DNA from: Gammaproteobacteria bacterium
GTDB lineage: Bacteria; Pseudomonadota; Gammaproteobacteria; Burkholderiales; Thiobacillaceae
Direction: 5' to 3'
Length of the DNA stretch: 6,932 nucleotides
Assembly (NCBI GenBank): GCA_018820745.1
Contig: JAHJNP010000132.1
Span: 1-6,932 of the forward strand
In this document: one piece after another, positions 6,069 to 6,932 of the stretch
Layout: each line of letters starts with the position of its first letter
Numbering within the stretch: the stretch's first letter is position 1
Position numbers and translations under genes: made by a program
The notes under the pieces: model-generated
Database searches by the model: none
Told to the model about the DNA's origin: nothing
Seen by the model: only the letters and a program-made list of their open reading frames with translations

Positions 6069-6932
6069 ATGAACCCCACCCCAGCCAACCCCCCGGCAAG
6101 CCCCTTCCACGAACAGGAATTGCGCATTGCCCTGGTGATGAACGGCGGGGTCAGCCTGGCGATCTGGATTGGCGGTGTCACCCAGGAAATCAATCGCCTG
6201 GTGGGCGACGAAACCGTGTGCGGCGGGTCGGTGTACAAGCGGCTGTGCGAGATGCTCAGCCTGCGTCCGCGGGTCGACATCATCAGCGGCACCAGTGCCG
6301 GCGGCATCAACGGCGCGCTGCTTGCCCTGGCCATGAGCCAGGGCAAACCGCTGGACCCCTTGCGCGACATCTGGCTCGACAAGGGCGACATCCTCACCCT
6401 GCTGCGCCAGCCCGCCCAGGCCGATCCGCCCTCGCTGCTGGACGGCAGCTATTTCCACAAGGCGATGGTGGAAGGCTTCCAGAAAATCAGCGACCAGCAG
6501 GGCCTGGGGCTGCAGACGCCCGCGCGGGTGCCGATCGAACTCACCCTCACCACCACCGTGCTGCGCGGCGAAGTGCGCGATTTTCCGGATGACGCCGGCA
6601 CCGTCATCCGCGACGTCACCCACCGCGGCCTGATGACATTCAACCGCGGCCCCGACCTCGACGGCGACCCCTTCGCCACCCCGGACATCGTCGCCAAACT
6701 GGGCGCCGCCGCTCGCGCGACCGCCTCCTTTCCCACCGCATTCGAGCCGTTTTATCTGCCGGCCGTCGATCAGAAAGTCACCTCGGGCAAGGTGCCGGTG
6801 CCGTGTCTGGAAGGGCATGCCAATTTCAAGCTGGGCTGTTTTGTGGTGGATGGCGGCGTGCTCGACAACAACCCCCTGGAGTCCGCCATCGACGCGGTAT
6901 TCCGCCAGCGCGCCGAAGGCGAAGTGCGGCGG
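6069..6932 (+). CDS. Patatin-related phospholipase, N-terminal part (3' end outside window)
   Basis: The reading frame is open from the ATG at 6069 to the last base, giving 288 residues of an unfinished protein. Patatin-like enzymes are lipid acyl hydrolases using a Ser-Asp dyad. All three signatures are present: a glycine-rich oxyanion region VMNGGVSLAIWIGGV (23-37), the nucleophile elbow GTSAGG (74-79, S76), and DGG (261-263, catalytic D261) followed by VLDNNPLESAI. The NGGVSLAIWIGGVTQEINRL form resembles the large patatin-related bacterial family (TIGR03607/DUF3376 type, from memory), whose members run well beyond this length, so a long C-terminal region probably lies outside. There is no signal peptide; the N-terminus is Pro-rich. 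It follows the M20 gene by 57 bases on the same strand with no terminator seen between, so co-transcription is likely. Substrate and role are unknown. Confidence 0.92.
   Translation, partial: MNPTPANPPASPFHEQELRIALVMNGGVSLAIWIGGVTQEINRLVGDETVCGGSVYKRLCEMLSLRPRVDIISGTSAGGINGALLALAMSQGKPLDPLRDIWLDKGDILTLLRQPAQADPPSLLDGSYFHKAMVEGFQKISDQQGLGLQTPARVPIELTLTTTVLRGEVRDFPDDAGTVIRDVTHRGLMTFNRGPDLDGDPFATPDIVAKLGAAARATASFPTAFEPFYLPAVDQKVTSGKVPVPCLEGHANFKLGCFVVDGGVLDNNPLESAIDAVFRQRAEGEVRR

Noticed and set aside
5732..6592. Plus-strand frame of 286 codons spanning the M20/patatin junction
   Set aside because: It is a shifted frame across two genes with Arg/Pro/His-rich translation and no motif. The patatin start at 6069 with a consensus ribosome binding site is in a different frame.
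5832..6818. Minus-strand open frame of 328 codons opposite the end of the M20 gene and the patatin gene
   Set aside because: Low-complexity Gly/Ala/Gln/Val-rich translation crossing two real + strand genes and the spacer between them.

Overview
The window is GC-rich (roughly 60-65% by eye) and densely coded, with every supported gene on the + strand. The combination of a membrane H+-pyrophosphatase, a lolA-rarA pair, an exported DsrE-like protein and GC-rich codon use with strong third-position G/C suggests a betaproteobacterium. A sulfur- or metal-oxidising member of the Nitrosomonadales (Thiobacillus-like) is my best guess, inferred from gene content and style, not shown by any marker gene.

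Layout. (1) 1-534 is the 3' end of hppA (membrane-integral pyrophosphatase), closed by two hairpins, the second a textbook intrinsic terminator. (2) 655-852 is a 65-residue DUF2892 membrane protein with its own terminator at 881-907. (3) 918-1535 is lolA, whose ribosome binding site starts at the end of that terminator's T-tract. (4) 1537-1700 is a non-coding element bounded by imperfect inverted repeats and full of internal hairpins, inserted between lolA and rarA. (5) 1738-3069 is rarA, an AAA+ clamp-loader-like ATPase with all expected motifs. (6) 3257-3727 is a small secreted DsrE-like protein. (7) 3884-4744 is a cytoplasmic SGNH/GDSL-type hydrolase. (8) 4818-6011 is an M20-fold hydrolase in which several canonical metal ligands are replaced. 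(9) 6069 to the window end is the N-terminal 288 residues of a patatin-related phospholipase with a complete Ser-Asp dyad. This last gene is open at the right edge.

Functional reading. The left half is housekeeping: energy conservation (hppA), outer-membrane lipoprotein sorting (lolA) and replication-fork maintenance (rarA). The usual third member of lolA-rarA-serS is not found after rarA. The right half (3884-6932) is a co-directional run of three hydrolases of different folds: SGNH, M20 and patatin. The SGNH and M20 proteins both depart from canonical catalytic residues, while the patatin looks intact. Whether these three form one pathway cannot be settled from this window. It is the part most worth a neighbourhood comparison. 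No tRNA, rRNA, CRISPR array, insertion sequence or prophage gene was seen.
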